29,278 nucleotides of DNA from Candidatus Cloacimonas sp. SDB (GCA_001412425.1 LKUH01000372.1:1-29278), one strand, 5' to 3'; counted from the stretch's first letter, positions 19,001 through 22,664 are shown. The notes: generated by a model not told the origin, from the sequence alone. Program-made: numbers and translations.

Positions 19001-21095
19001 CAAATACAGCCAATTCGTCATCATATTCTGGAGGAATATTGTCTATTACGCCATGTTCAGCGTTAAGCAGGAATATTCCATTAGGAGGATCTGCGTTTTC
19101 AGGATCATGTCCCAGAACACCTTCATTATCAGCTCCGTCTTTTAAACTCCACAGAGTGAAACCATAGGTTCCATCAGGAGCCAGTTCGCCGGGTACACCA
19201 AAATCTGAATCGGGCGGAATAATGCCATCCCAGGAGAATTGTACATAGTATGAAAGTCTTATAGGTCCAAAAACTCCACTCCAGACATCAGGATCACCGA
19301 TTCGATATGTTTTAAAGGCTCGAGGATTTTCTTCTCTAGCCAGGTTTTCCTGTTCAATTCTAATCACAAATTCTTCTGGTCCACCTATTTCTCCCCATTG
19401 ATCCAATAATATTTCCAGAACTATGGTATTGGGCTCATTTGTGAGAGTTGAATAGTCAGCAAGTGAAGAATCTGTATCAGGTGAGAATCTCAGGTAACCT
19501 GTGTTGTAAATGTCTGTTATAGCTACAGGAATTGTGCCATCAACAAATAAGGAATCTCCGGTTGTACCACCAATTTCGATGGGAGGAGCGGAGAAGTTGC
19601 CAGCACTGTCAATCAAAATTGCCTCAACAATCAATCCAAAAGGATAGGATGGTGGTAATTGATCAACATCACCTGTTTGCACGATATATTCAGCATACAT
19701 TAAATTGCCGTCGATTATTCCTGGAATAATGTAAGCTGCATCGTTAGTTGGGCTATCAGGATTGAGCGGAGTAAAATCAAATGTTCCGCTGGCGATAGGT
19801 GCCATAGTTGTAAAATCTACAACAGCTTTAATAGTATCTCCGATACCGGCATACATTATAGCGCGGGAAGGAGCGTCGCCAACTTCAAACCAGGTGGAAT
19901 CGGGATTTACAGGCATTACATTATCTACCAGGATCAGGCTATCGGCATCAACGTTGATTGTAACTTCGTTTCCAGCATCATCGGAAACAACAATTTCAGG
20001 ATCCCACATTTCCCAGTTAATACCAATGGGAATACCTGCGGGAATACCATTTGTAACAGCTCTATGACTTGATAAACCCGGTTCAGTAACAACAATATCT
20101 ACAGCTAGAGCATTTTCTCTAGGAACTGTCCAGACAATTCCATCATCTGTAGATTCTTCACCTCTCCAGTATCTTACTCTATCATTATTCCCGCCAAAAT
20201 TCCAATCAGCAATTTCATTACTGTCAGCCGGAACATCATAATCCATAACTTCAAAATAACCATAGGTAATTGGAACGGGCAGTTCATTATCAATAGATTC
20301 TGTAGTTATCTCGGCGTCATCCCAGAAATCCGGAGTTGGGAAATGAGCATAAGCGGTTAGAACTGTTGTGGCGTCGTCGTCATTACCGGCCAGGATGGGA
20401 TAGCATCCCTGGTAAGTTGTGCTATCAATAAAGGTAAGGTAAAAATATCCGCTGCCATCAAAGTCCACCATATCTACATAAATAGTGTCAGCATAACCTA
20501 CAGTTGTAACTTCAAAGCAGATCGTATCGCCAACTATCCATTCCCCTCCTAAACCATTAGGGCCGAAGGAACTGGGCATTATTTCGAAAGTATTAATGCC
20601 GTAAGGAGGTCCTAGAACTATTTGTCCGTCAATAAAATGCGGGGAGGTTCCTACACCTTCTCCATTAATTCTGTAAGAAAGTACCAGGGGCCCATTGAAA
20701 CCTGGATTAATATCAACATCAACAGTACACATCATAGAATCACCAGGCACTAAATAGAGAGTAGAATCAGTCTGACTCCAGGTTACATTTACGTTTCCTC
20801 CCGTAACACCACCCCACAAAAGTGAGTCGGTATTAGTGGGATTAACAAAATTTGTAGCACCTGTTACAAAAACTGTATCGGGTTGATATGGAAAGGTAAT
20901 ATCAACGTCGGTAATATCCTCTCCATCGGGACTTAAGTTATAGACCCAAAATGTCCATGTGACTGATGTACCTGGTGTATATCCGGTAGAATCACATGAA
21001 ATATAACTACCATTAAGATCTCTCTGTGCGAACAGAGAATTTACAGAAAACAAAACGAACATAAGTGTGATTAAAAATAACACTCGTTTTTTCAT
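1..21095 (-). CDS. Giant secreted Ig-like-repeat protein, C-terminus cut off by window edge
   Basis: Reading the minus strand from the ATG at 21095, the frame stays open to the left edge (last full codon at 3-5): at least 7,031 residues with no stop seen. The start is chosen because AAGGAG lies 6 nt upstream and the next residues form a signal peptide (MKKRVLFLITL, ending SLFA|Q). An in-frame ATG at 21152 would add 19 residues but has no ribosome site and would bury the signal. Residues 25 to about 130 resemble a CARDB/DUF11-type beta domain. After that come tens of Ig-like modules ending in D-x-x-G-N-x strands and joined by linkers such as VDNTAP, DVAPP or IDTVAP. Composition is acidic and rich in Asp, Glu, Tyr and Trp, with few Cys. 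By family knowledge such proteins are surface adhesins or filaments, often ending in a type IX sorting or FlgD-like domain; that end is not visible. Specific function unknown. Confidence 0.93.
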   Translation of the reverse strand, partial: MKKRVLFLITLMFVLFSVNSLFAQRDLNGSYISCDSTGYTPGTSVTWTFWVYNLSPDGEDITDVDITFPYQPDTVFVTGATNFVNPTNTDSLLWGGVTGGNVNVTWSQTDSTLYLVPGDSMMCTVDVDINPGFNGPLVLSYRINGEGVGTSPHFIDGQIVLGPPYGINTFEIMPSSFGPNGLGGEWIVGDTICFEVTTVGYADTIYVDMVDFDGSGYFYLTFIDSTTYQGCYPILAGNDDDATTVLTAYAHFPTPDFWDDAEITTESIDNELPVPITYGYFEVMDYDVPADSNEIADWNFGGNNDRVRYWRGEESTDDGIVWTVPRENALAVDIVVTEPGLSSHRAVTNGIPAGIPIGINWEMWDPEIVVSDDAGNEVTINVDADSLILVDNVMPVNPDSTWFEVGDAPSRAIMYAGIGDTIKAVVDFTTMAPIASGTFDFTPLNPDSPTNDAAYIIPGIIDGNLMYAEYIVQTGDVDQLPPSYPFGLIVEAILIDSAGNFSAPPIEIGGTTGDSLFVDGTIPVAITDIYNTGYLRFSPDTDSSLADYSTLTNEPNTIVLEILLDQWGEIGGPEEFVIRIEQENLAREENPRAFKTYRIGDPDVWSGVFGPIRLSYYVQFSWDGIIPPDSDFGVPGELAPDGTYGFTLWSLKDGADNEGVLGHDPENADPPNGIFLLNAEHGVIDNIPPEYDDELAVFGTDDQPVTTIYRYINDLNYNGIPDLGDALIGVDSVYFEFDVTRQYEENTIPERVETVTYWIELEGPDTTRIFWGDEDDNDYPDPILSYPYGVDPAIFVEYDTEDSVLFSAYSAINSTVGSDKDIMWIPDDVGGFDDLLFPAGTYTVTSKIRDVAGNIRDGLPTRATVELVDVLYNAPIPDSLVIISEHTCPEPGLDPYDINGNHNFYVDASFDSLREEYYYNSPDEIEVYLRLADIAYLDSVVIENLYPIVTHGPSRADIIDGQLPNQIFYPGDFDPITNDLTFSYTVAGIDETAAWDSTYTVGYLSTTYPGLAFQVRVFDTMFGELSSGIALSDSFNLIRPEQPVWPGDGEYGVDLFVSNDRFSPGWYSHSYDAVDNPARDGEQDQVEIELTYNFAAPATQNFNWYLAIDTEPVTEVSRFAFTSARFSRTGVATLGSTTYDIYGGSNPVLDFYGLQNNITLEPLIGELDTGKLYVSAFAIAEGYEDCGYILPPGLFETITYDTLWVDNTNPGIIPVDNVELYDWQGDPNYAGHLYIEDMVVSHDKDDMIIRFRTTEPLPDSLLMWSAVIVDETGADLIIDANTIGVNINSITGYSAGFTSNDPVVENEVEGYKEFEMDVTIDNIPVGGQYLDGVLVIMAPNDDAGNPDYQADPHYPFDTVAPYFAGSDAYRWDTSEAFVRFMVLEEIPFIGPVTYTHENTYGEIDTLDVLTDQGYAKADGTFDFTVTINDLLWAPPEVRDISSFVEVDFSAFGALAIAEETNGVVDSIDVNTWQVTWTDVPFGIAGVYTDDTVIDIPVHFELEFTDGPEGDDAGHTFYQDMIMPVIVDTTPPAIDIEDVPELVYETRAYDMQEGSVYRVKVIRTDGGSGIFGVGDPLGLISEVLKDTLVCDDPAVVISKEYTNGDTVSWLVTIPEEDPVRIKTFTATAWDNVNNMNTAEQIWDIGFEPQLVIDDFFNVTHPLNPYFITNGDDADLYVTIVDTERVELVNVWLNTDFVYPAVSREQYLADSVLTFTIEEFLALPDQPLPLQERAVILGEVNKVISLGSVNALGTLDECEDVNAYVEITHEYDHSDDISEANTESMTGLTIDNSAPVIENITYTLTEVVENEEATVTFEADIYDLPELCPVGLYEYEIYLYIEGINGISTGIAPDGTPSGDTFTWILTWPDDFTENGWDLADLLQGGSPIDGEIYITASDLLLHETTESLIVDELPPTVDDVTFWVNGVESNVIFPDDTINGEGEVWIDVTVTSTEEHVLYGIPDRVYVEYDGSSYDETGQPDGTFSAGDPVLLPAARATDTYTFRFYDVEFSGFEVPYEGFDIADFTVYAITMYNGRSVDYQKQMIVVDYPREDLYGILDERAQGVYAGVDPSGWFAPEHNVQGTMTFVSPTELTTETVTGNFDFVGDFVEPWINPDEVLLIDTENVVLMEGTPWEVTVPIYIQDAVWEEVITDAQSIWNLILPAEVNDSPNDLLSTMTVPYSAPTSVGDIQDGFQIPIPIVAWQLGYELPWIPLIKVDMNDPAYSSTDGMAFAYDSLAYERESMPEPENGFDLLVSKIVDDEIRAPYLVPITTGSTVWDPVTMTYTIEIPYEEIPFTEDIVLTTYASDWTPEDPYPSVGGAGVLRIDTPTTEGLFDINPYADDEFGFIANNESPQPGDSIYYANWILSPLGTGFVHGDEVAIQLGQIWDEVGHNEGYAPEFTIVFSAQYQDVNTDELLIYDYKGFETGGDPEDPATAPYVKAGDRFGIQIPVIPFDRSTEIANIKAFTGMLENYVTSTEEADSLYNTSYYWITLQPSVDFATNNLYYLNQQYGRPIAIDSSYVDGDQLYTKIRITYMNGSIQETGWITARTENYAIVDGVDPFVNEYGIEIWSETLEGPDTGGEEGYVLPGDVDGHLRITFEDNIMEYDLGATPMLEVSGLNMFIEHRTVDGINILMTSPYYMPADSYDAQRGVWIAEIDSLQIMCGEPEAEQFIIAVNLWDAVGNVYAGNPATKFVEVTQDGPIVPVIRGIEIIAGDFPNPVFVADMDGCPYTMDRIEETIPGIGFSAAEGENAEITFKVYVRAEYEAYINDLWLDLSPLGGDAYTPIPHSDIVLVEDGSNTNLWVGTYVMEAPVLPVRGTVVDITAYTIRHPFDAFDVFNDNYTVELFVDEADVEITDTMVSTNGVDWTINPDGTVEIWATFTNLLGEYPDSTHWLMVIDRAIPLDVSQWFSVQNNGVFNFFDSSSPIYADDIELVDDTAECYWYFESVDLHEDMLTLYEDTEDQFVNIQFNARNIYAETFSWNSADILVDDLAPRIDENTYTYGENHEPNRTIVPFYNDNSIWDEDAKMHLIYDDVSGIMEILTDWSEFGGSDSYIVEPDGSRATEEFTFPFDSDIYNSALIPLVPSWYENANHNVSWNDNVFVILTDNVGNVTEVPYPVNTTFVFRENYTNGARPLYGQDEYESFLVHMYPNDNFVNQGGYWYTVNPYLEFFVEHSVMGYDNIDNDVELPFDAMHEGILFDPLYLEVNHHVFNNWYPFPHEFHMVDDTIVISMEGQYELLTDGVYDLEVHTENIFNHQIMGSLQFSVDNMAPIVQSISFDGAMPYDMNDVIIVYSDWNEILIGFRDPIITGSGALPYGPVPGVGVDEDPEFLTTYAELYEGQGIEGTQITDIIPLEWSGHKLVLGEDPELRWAGDNLAPGYYTLRFVVTDLLGNSAEYTKTFFYNHQPAEVELHVFNHNFEEISASDVLMLSDEIGYLGATVNDEFGMVTGVSFELWFDEDGDEVLSAGDVQYSDLPDDPMDHLTSIEGMPDPTVPFEATWHMLDWDYLYGISPAAVMEHVNAYNYRHDEGIFNTDTRYWFIVTTVKSNSGQTISDTTRWMVQDDVGPAPTLTGITNNDFYNSSEDMYYLAYDFDYVNYFTNTSTIGAIVQYDSNGDGDVDINWPDAWKVDFIIEGPNDYYTEITDTYMQPLLPAQPGYYVGYWDWSQLALDNPGVYTITTRGYDRVGNVEDGLNSFQVFIYTQSTAYSDLTMYNFDLPQWDDAVVILDGSKYGPFNPIENIINLRLDAHIYVVDEILEAGFFYDIIDNVTGEKVEEHLPLPNDTAINPDFPEYVDHIYPHEMQIIENEAVIRVVIPEDVYMGPDYDINDYTYVFYLQLTDFAGFEFVYNELRQGQDPEESIRVDYVAPEAYMAEVTEVLQGNAVDDITVIVPEEGNAADEWAQGYDLGLDHGLKFKWSYDGAGNWTYFETIYPPEVVNEIGNTRAYWYNDWYTYVLDELDVYNMEGWVYVTAEVQDARGNWADAEPTMVYVDNQAPSAPITEVSYRGLPEYDNATPSLYQQWHDLGYLLNEEDNTITVVYNPDGTEDALLKMRVHQSEIENLSYYNILPGQDSDLLMPITLYHATGDEEGPTAGLAIKGYDHEIDPDGWFHFEILLDGAYPDDVMHYFAFVAQDTRGNIEGNMPLESLRTDPEGYYDDMIDLDEFAAMWDLRVIVINDDPVITEIVQPPHPFMSEIVNIGAVVTENPADKPVEYLTFQYAPDGHSWTDIETVPYEQLDGYEPFTFHIYRHELPWFNDLPYVPGIHIYHDGEEIADMNNIEVDDPFGDFDPDDGPMGAWTKTIELAVDQYGSFEFYIDLNDNGVIDQGEPMIPGDGHEYHDIEIVENMIPFDTRELRLVDGLYYFRAVPWTPDFDSRGALTEAYQIDNTPPELYLDIVANDEEVPVYQYNGEPIPFVTDVDGLLDFDNDYIVVEYEVSVEAPGTEFRQWFNFGANTMYATPDSLFMNYDTAFINPLEDNIDNDGDGYVDEPDEANANFYFRTWSHDQAGNVSYSNEIMVEIDGSEPYMHVTTINGLPQSGPNWVVDMPSDGMIDLVAVDITPDYLDDAVLADFFFYAHHDTTHGEIATGVEVVDGVATATWDINLDQGTREPGMIPEGYYFIYVIAYDRVGNVTDTDDELFIETPVLLNDDTGPIAQIDTVGGFGPTGFTNFFANEYYDGDIVVSVTHPDDVSNVTLEYMIEGGEWHNINTLINDGSDPTPYVFNWTLPYEEDMTYYLRAFVEDFETNDTVLEYMFYYDNTVPMLAVDPLLTTLIDIEIWDGTLVESVLDYRVDSVRTMVEYIADENHGLIDIASVDVNLVADEFTRIFDGYDLGENSYDLTGTLEDNFVFDMNDENAVSDEYELEIILTDFAGNTETYYYYYIVIDNDAPEYECALEHVTEEYQTEWYDVADGEMIQFVLPMGDMNWYDDGVNDTLSWYLGIETVEMRLFTADMEEFVEGVIDGEGDIWFDWIPDVFADYLYEDIYIEFTLTDYYNNSTTSECEYSIILYDTEVTKARILEVQDNMVDWQDEEQPDVWVTGHWAMIDAYVPTSVDFADNVIFEWFDPELEEWVELGIDEEGVLETEPPYEYPDSYLYQWNWDMNELENGDHLIRAIAIDMAGLADDDPWIVTVHKADYQDYPAVYVWDGEEAASELVRGGYYNLTAISDYPEAFTGLTFKYRYSDEEGEWPNDEWFEIGADADGEVPLYLNNWLIHNTMVPGLEIQIIAIADYLGGGGRYDQPDEQDIFDMGLYVQLPIVDVTPPEILDISFHEFIENGDRAIVPNWPYINNAQITAIDSIKALIAAEYYELDGEYIEDMNDLHRIYLSYTDAGERTTHLLEEVWFTDEAATNPYEYIYTNYGESWDISEFENGEYSVDMQVWDTADNMSEISIPFYIDTVAPTSALTITTLANEEVMYLQRGETYLLTANAADNIMIAGYDYTYTVDGADAIVIPGGGETVEFTVPEDINYGSELEFTVVVTDMVGLTHDSSVSRLVFDAETLEMLITHVDGAPYVPNMHINGEVGLDVLLLGNAEPDLVVNVALKYRYDGDLEWNLIDADDPVVPVTGDNNDAAYDVWDVTELEEGWVEVGVVPVSDPENIWEEPLYWATLYIDHTPPALGAPVVVIPSCINGDIIRVEFAELPADLDHTAVVFEYVIADQADIEEAWAVVDDSVEFGYDGGYWFFQVTDVADQFINGEVYDFRLHYADVAIPEANTAKLNEIEEIDGGTLFDIVAPVVFVSQIDDVIYPFDPPVEIVLSTTPVFTAMAFEHPEEYPFACGVEMVEFYIDDFLIDVVYEEPYTTNVWNTTGVPIGEYELTVVAYDGAGNWAEDIVTIAIVPVMDPYAVIVGFDFDYEVENHDHLYAVTRDCQDRETVEVWFEYLSGDQWIPFTFATSPMFEEDDEGTELWRGLFNADNMITSAIRAVAYYENSQGDLVRSTIEPELAVQYYYTPDQGGIFDLADGTTNEDVRFFYRDVARATIQPGERVPFMLGMNEVNDNNDQDTEVELLIPHQLADDQFTFESLTCDTDILNYMDDEFGNTLTMWSASVDPLNGYAINLNRAIIEVHPISGQGGLGTMTSEDGVMDLTIPANGGAGYLYFESVLEDDYIPVEMPFVPISRQEVIRGELGQNHSISTFNFYFVDGIAQIDPDVPVYMAWTHGQGQGGGDRDPWMFSWDEIVPAEFIYEGGEIIGATFEFGIETGFYTLVQNYDFSPEVEYVNVNNEWWNGNDLWTSYDWEYYYYGWYESRIDSIFVDEGIDFSFRTFVMEYEGEYEVDPEAVIDVYLNGIRIVNDGVVDPEWVGMPIVINPVSGIFHVDLINDEYLETHNNGMGHVLEVFVDVLGYTSSTEVVFNVDSTEPMVQNDGGGYIRHEMTIWANIWDLETDVVMEWIELRLYNPEDVDNPEEHIIVPYPSLDITWDEVNQWYHVEYTITLDDLTTVLLDTADVNEVYAQWWAINNVNIETPWYLGYNVVPYIVDVAPPIVWAISPVGDPLDNDGDGLFNEDPINGINDDGDFDDWNNNGVQDGMWVSDSSGTYWVGEPSIIDEDPIDFYPDTLLYGQEVVIAVGYEDIPMPIVVGDGNCGDCIIYSGASGVDIENIIVTLNGIELTDETGTLTITAGTWQYAPDEWLNPGHYVVIASVYDIAGNVGYGSFEFEILGVAPTISFIEPEAGWWLNPHDANTLQFTVDTIEGCPVAFDGVVVNVYQEPDSIVIQGPTTISPDEYGIYNVVINAGIIDSDQEAARLEVSATTIFGDQSEGNQSYGVDSVPPIAQFTSPEDGQVFGLTNAIHVIATFTDVEPEDRKDSKDVQISAAKLNLRGNGSGIASSRLFITPPDGVTEIYSGSIGGYVETVIEPENLQVGDYNCMLEVIDNVGNVTNINLTFTVQSPAPSITFHPFNGGWWFNPANNTEPFTFEVHPGSGVAIAEDGVVVTFYGVPGMEILQGPQTLSYQEDGIYEVNLGANIPSAYTGVVLQVEATNIFGGSTVSSQTYGIDTESPTVEFISPENGAQFNLGSIVNVL
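1482..1595 (-). other. Asp/Asn/Gly-rich putative calcium-binding segment
   Basis: About 38 residues between an APP linker and the next Ig module carry three consecutive loop-like blocks: DPLDNDGDGLFNEDP, INGINDDGDFDD and WNNNGVQDGMW. The D-x-D-x-D-G-x-x-(D/E) spacing matches calcium-coordinating loops of the thrombospondin type 3, dockerin and EF-hand kinds. Calcium binding is inferred from the pattern only. Similar segments are common in large secreted proteins of FCB bacteria. Confidence 0.6.
2280..3220 (-). other. Atypical block in the giant protein that lacks Ig strand motifs
   Basis: For about 310 residues the D-x-x-G-N and acidic-Pro linker landmarks are absent. The block begins near TTNEDVRFFYRDVARATIQP and includes a long hydrophobic/acidic beta-rich part (IPANGGAGYLYFESVLEDDY), a Gly/Gln turn (HGQGQGGGDRDPWMFSWDEI) and a very aromatic stretch (YDWEYYYYGWYESRID) before Ig-type sequence resumes. 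I do not recognise a family. It could be an inserted functional domain or simply highly diverged Ig modules. Confidence 0.45.
3555..3865 (-). other. Best-preserved bacterial Ig module (Big_7-like)
   Basis: This module, from about FVSQIDDVIYPFDPP to DIVTIAIVP, follows the Big_7 layout closely: a V-E-F-Y-I-D-D strand, EPYTTNVWNTTG, then GEYELTVVAYDGAGNWAED. In this family the W-N-T turn and the G-x-Y-x-L-x-x-x-A-x-D-x-A-G-N block are the diagnostic features. It is a useful anchor for profile searches of the weaker modules. A similar pattern appears near 5690-5810, where WNWDMNELENGDHLIRAIA is followed by DMAG. Confidence 0.65.
7595..7658 (-). other. Second DNDGDG-type putative calcium loop in the giant protein
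   Basis: The segment EDNIDNDGDGYVDEPDEAN repeats the pattern seen near 1540, placed just before an Ig closing strand (DQAGNVS). Shorter single loops occur near 8098-8136 (DLNDNGVIDQGE), 10215-10255 (DSNGDGDVD), 10680-10730 (DEDGDEVLSAGD) and 18920-18965 (DLNYNGIPDLGD). They are spread along the chain, each inside a different module rather than in one block. Confidence 0.55.
21027..21095 (-). other. Sec signal peptide of the giant protein
   Basis: The first 23 codons encode a short basic start (MKKR), a hydrophobic core (VLFLITLMFVLF) and a cleavage site after SLFA, leaving Gln24 as the mature N-terminus. The '-LFAQ' ending is common in FCB-group exported proteins, and lptD in this window has the same ending (LKLFA|Q). 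There is no Cys at +1, so this is not a lipoprotein signal. Confidence 0.88.
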
Positions 21096-21101
21096 AGAAC
21101 A

Positions 21102-21107
21102 CTCCTT
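21102..21107 (-). promoter_or_regulatory. Ribosome binding site that fixes the giant gene's start
   Basis: On the minus strand AAGGAG lies 6 nt before the ATG at 21095. The alternative in-frame ATG at 21152 is preceded only by AT-rich sequence with no purine-rich site, so this element decides the start. Confidence 0.75.
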
Positions 21108-21171
21108 TTTAACATTTACTTTTTTTATCATTTTTTTTAATTGATCGCTCATAATTATTGGAAAGATATTT

Positions 21172-21252
21172 TCAAAAGTTTCTAAGATAAGAATCATAAT
21201 AATACAAAAAAAACGGGTAAACTGATAAATAAAATGAATAATTTTGCTCCAT
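21172..21252 (-). CDS. Possible 26-codon leader peptide upstream of the giant gene
   Basis: An ATG at 21252 is preceded 5 nt upstream by AGGAG (21258-21262, minus strand), a better ribosome site than some of the larger genes here have. It encodes 26 residues beginning MEQNYSFYLSV and ending YDSYLRNF before TGA. Seven of the 26 residues are Tyr, including three in a row, and four are Phe. It ends 76 nt before the giant gene's start and runs in the same direction, so it would be on the same transcript. It could be a regulatory leader, a small membrane peptide, or chance in an AT-rich stretch. Confidence 0.3.
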   Translation of the reverse strand: MEQNYSFYLSVYPFFLYYYDSYLRNF

Positions 21253-21272
21253 AGCCACTCCTGTTTGAATTT

Positions 21273-21503
21273 TTTAACTTCATTATTTACAATAAGTTAG
21301 ATGCACGTAGAATAATTACATTATCTAACGATTACCAAAATTGTTACAAAATATAAGAGACGTCAAGAAATATTTAAGAAGTATGAAGTTAAATTATTAC
21401 CGCTTTTTATGCATTATCAGATAAATCGGATTGATTATTGAAATTAGGGCGAAAAGTTAAGCATCTCCAAAAAAATAAGTTAAAATTTAATCCTGTTTAA
21501 CTT
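21273..21503. promoter_or_regulatory. Recurring AAGTTAAA motif with an inverted pair: candidate operator
   Basis: The 8-mer AAGTTAAA occurs exactly at 21386-21393 and 21477-21484. Its reverse complement TTTAACTT occurs at 21273-21280 and 21496-21503. Near-matches lie at 21454-21460 (AAGTTAA) and about 21530-21536 (AGTTAAA). The copies at 21477-21484 and 21496-21503 form a perfect 8-bp inverted repeat around an 11-nt spacer, and could act as a two-fold operator or as an RNA hairpin. Another copy lies just upstream of the possible leader ORF. The AT-rich context makes some chance occurrences likely, so the regulatory role is inferred. Confidence 0.35.
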
Positions 21504-21771
21504 GTAAACTCAGAAACAGCAAAATTTCAGTTAAAAGATCTTCTAACATTTAGACAGTCAGTATAATTCAAATATAAAAAGCCGGGCAAAAATATTCATT
21601 TCCGTTCTTAAACAGGAAATTTGCAGAAAATATTTGCTCATTTCAAACTGAATTAAGAAATGGTTCGGTATTCAATGAGTTCAATGTAGAAGAATCAAAA
21701 AAAATTGAATTCAGGGATCATTCATTGTAATGATTAGGAAATAAATAATATGCTGAGGTTGAGGGTAACAA

Positions 21772-22614
21772 ATGGACAAGAAAAACAGAATTTCAGAGAG
21801 AGAAAAGAATATTGTGAACAATTTAAAATCGAATCTAAGGGATGGGCTAAAAAATAAGACAGAAAATAACGGAAACATTGATTACATTCCCATTAACAAG
21901 ATCAAACCTAATCCAAATCAAGCCAGAAAATATTTCAATGATTCAGCTTTGGAAGAGCTTAGTTTATCAATTAAGGAAAATGGTGTTATCCAGCCCATTC
22001 TGGTAAGAAAAAATGAACGAAATGAGATAATCCTGGTAGCTGGAGAAAGGAGATTAAGGGCTTCTAACTCAATTGGAATGGAAAAGATACCGGCAATTTT
22101 CATCAGGGGAAATCCTCTGGAAATCTCATTGATCGAAAACATACAGAGAGAGAATCTGCATCCTCTGGAAGAAGCGGAAGCTTTTTCTCAAATGATATCG
22201 GAGTTCAAATACACACAGCAGCAATTATCCAGAGTAATTGGAAAAGCCCGTTCAACCATTACGGAAACTTTGAGCTTAAATAAGCTTCCGGATGAGATCA
22301 AGCAGAATTGTCGGCATGCCGACATTCCAAAACGCACTTTAATAGAAGTGGCTAAGATAAAAAATCCTGATAAAATGATAAAATTTTATGAAAGGATAGC
22401 TGCGCAGAATCTTTCCAGTGAAAAGGTCAGAAAGATCACCAGAGAAGCAAAACCGGAAAATCGGAAAAAGGCAAAAAATCTGATCAAGGTAATCCGTTCT
22501 GCTCAAAAAGAATTACAGGATCTGCAGATCAAAAACCTGCAGGAGAAAGAGTATCTGCAGTTGATCGATGAACTTAATAATTTGCGAGAAGTGCTGAACA
22601 ATATTCTAAGTTGA
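21772..22614 (+). CDS. parB: ParB-family chromosome partitioning protein
   Basis: The 280-residue product binds parS sites, spreads as a CTP-dependent clamp and works with the ParA ATPase in chromosome segregation; this role is known for the family. Seen here are the N-terminal ParB/sulfiredoxin-like domain (about 37-130) opening at DYIPINKIKPNPNQARK, with the CTP-pocket motifs GERRLRA at 91-97 and ENIQREN at 122-128. These are followed by the helix-turn-helix (about 148-170, TQQQLSRVIGKARSTITETL) and a charged, coiled-coil-like C-terminus (about 230-280) expected to dimerise. Length is normal. GAGGG 6 nt before the ATG supports the start. No parA adjoins it in this window: the giant gene is divergent upstream and lptD is convergent 50 bp downstream, with no convincing terminator in that gap. 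A nucleoid-occlusion paralogue (Noc-like) is possible but less likely. Confidence 0.92.
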   Translation: MDKKNRISEREKNIVNNLKSNLRDGLKNKTENNGNIDYIPINKIKPNPNQARKYFNDSALEELSLSIKENGVIQPILVRKNERNEIILVAGERRLRASNSIGMEKIPAIFIRGNPLEISLIENIQRENLHPLEEAEAFSQMISEFKYTQQQLSRVIGKARSTITETLSLNKLPDEIKQNCRHADIPKRTLIEVAKIKNPDKMIKFYERIAAQNLSSEKVRKITREAKPENRKKAKNLIKVIRSAQKELQDLQIKNLQEKEYLQLIDELNNLREVLNNILS

Positions 22615-22664
22615 AATTAATAATAAAATCAGTTAGCCTATTCCGAAAATTTTCCTGATAAAAC

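Larger units (their letters stand above)
1086..20300 (-). repeat. Array of divergent Ig-like modules within the giant protein
   Basis: At least about twenty copies of the Ig-like closing strand D-x-x-G-N-(V/x)-x recur. Examples are DIAGNVG (near 1125), DGAGNWAE (near 3590), DTADNMSE (near 4925), DFAGNTE (near 6470), DRVGNVTD (near 7200), DQAGNVS (near 7565), DARGNWAD (near 9150), DRVGNVED (near 10030), DLLGNSAE (near 10915), DNVGNVTE (near 11765), DAVGNVY (near 13045), DVAGNIRD (near 18535), DSAGNFS (near 19605) and DDAGNEV (near 19975). Most are followed within 15-25 residues by an acidic-Pro linker (VDNTAP, IDTVAP, DVAPP type) that opens the next module. Modules are far more diverged from each other than the two units at 1-1085. 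Boundaries are approximate because they were read by eye. Confidence 0.8.
21096..21771. other. AT-rich divergent intergenic region between giant gene and parB
   Basis: This 676-bp region separates the leftward giant gene from rightward parB and must contain both sets of transcription signals. It is strongly AT-rich with many A and T runs. It holds a possible leader ORF (21172-21252, minus), several copies of the 8-mer AAGTTAAA/TTTAACTT, and two weak hairpins: ATTTCC/GGAAAT at 21598-21620 and ATCATT/AATGAT at 21717-21734. parB has a GAGGG ribosome site at 21761-21765. No -35/-10 pair stood out for either gene, and no match to the canonical parS palindrome was seen. Confidence 0.7.

Noticed and set aside
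21095..21152. Earlier in-frame ATG at 21152 as the giant gene's start
   Set aside because: It has no ribosome site and would put 19 mostly charged residues before an otherwise typical signal peptide, whereas the ATG at 21095 has AAGGAG at 6 nt.
22615..22664. A bidirectional terminator between convergent parB and lptD
   Set aside because: Only a short AT palindrome (GAAAATTTTC) is present; there is no stable GC stem with a T-tract.
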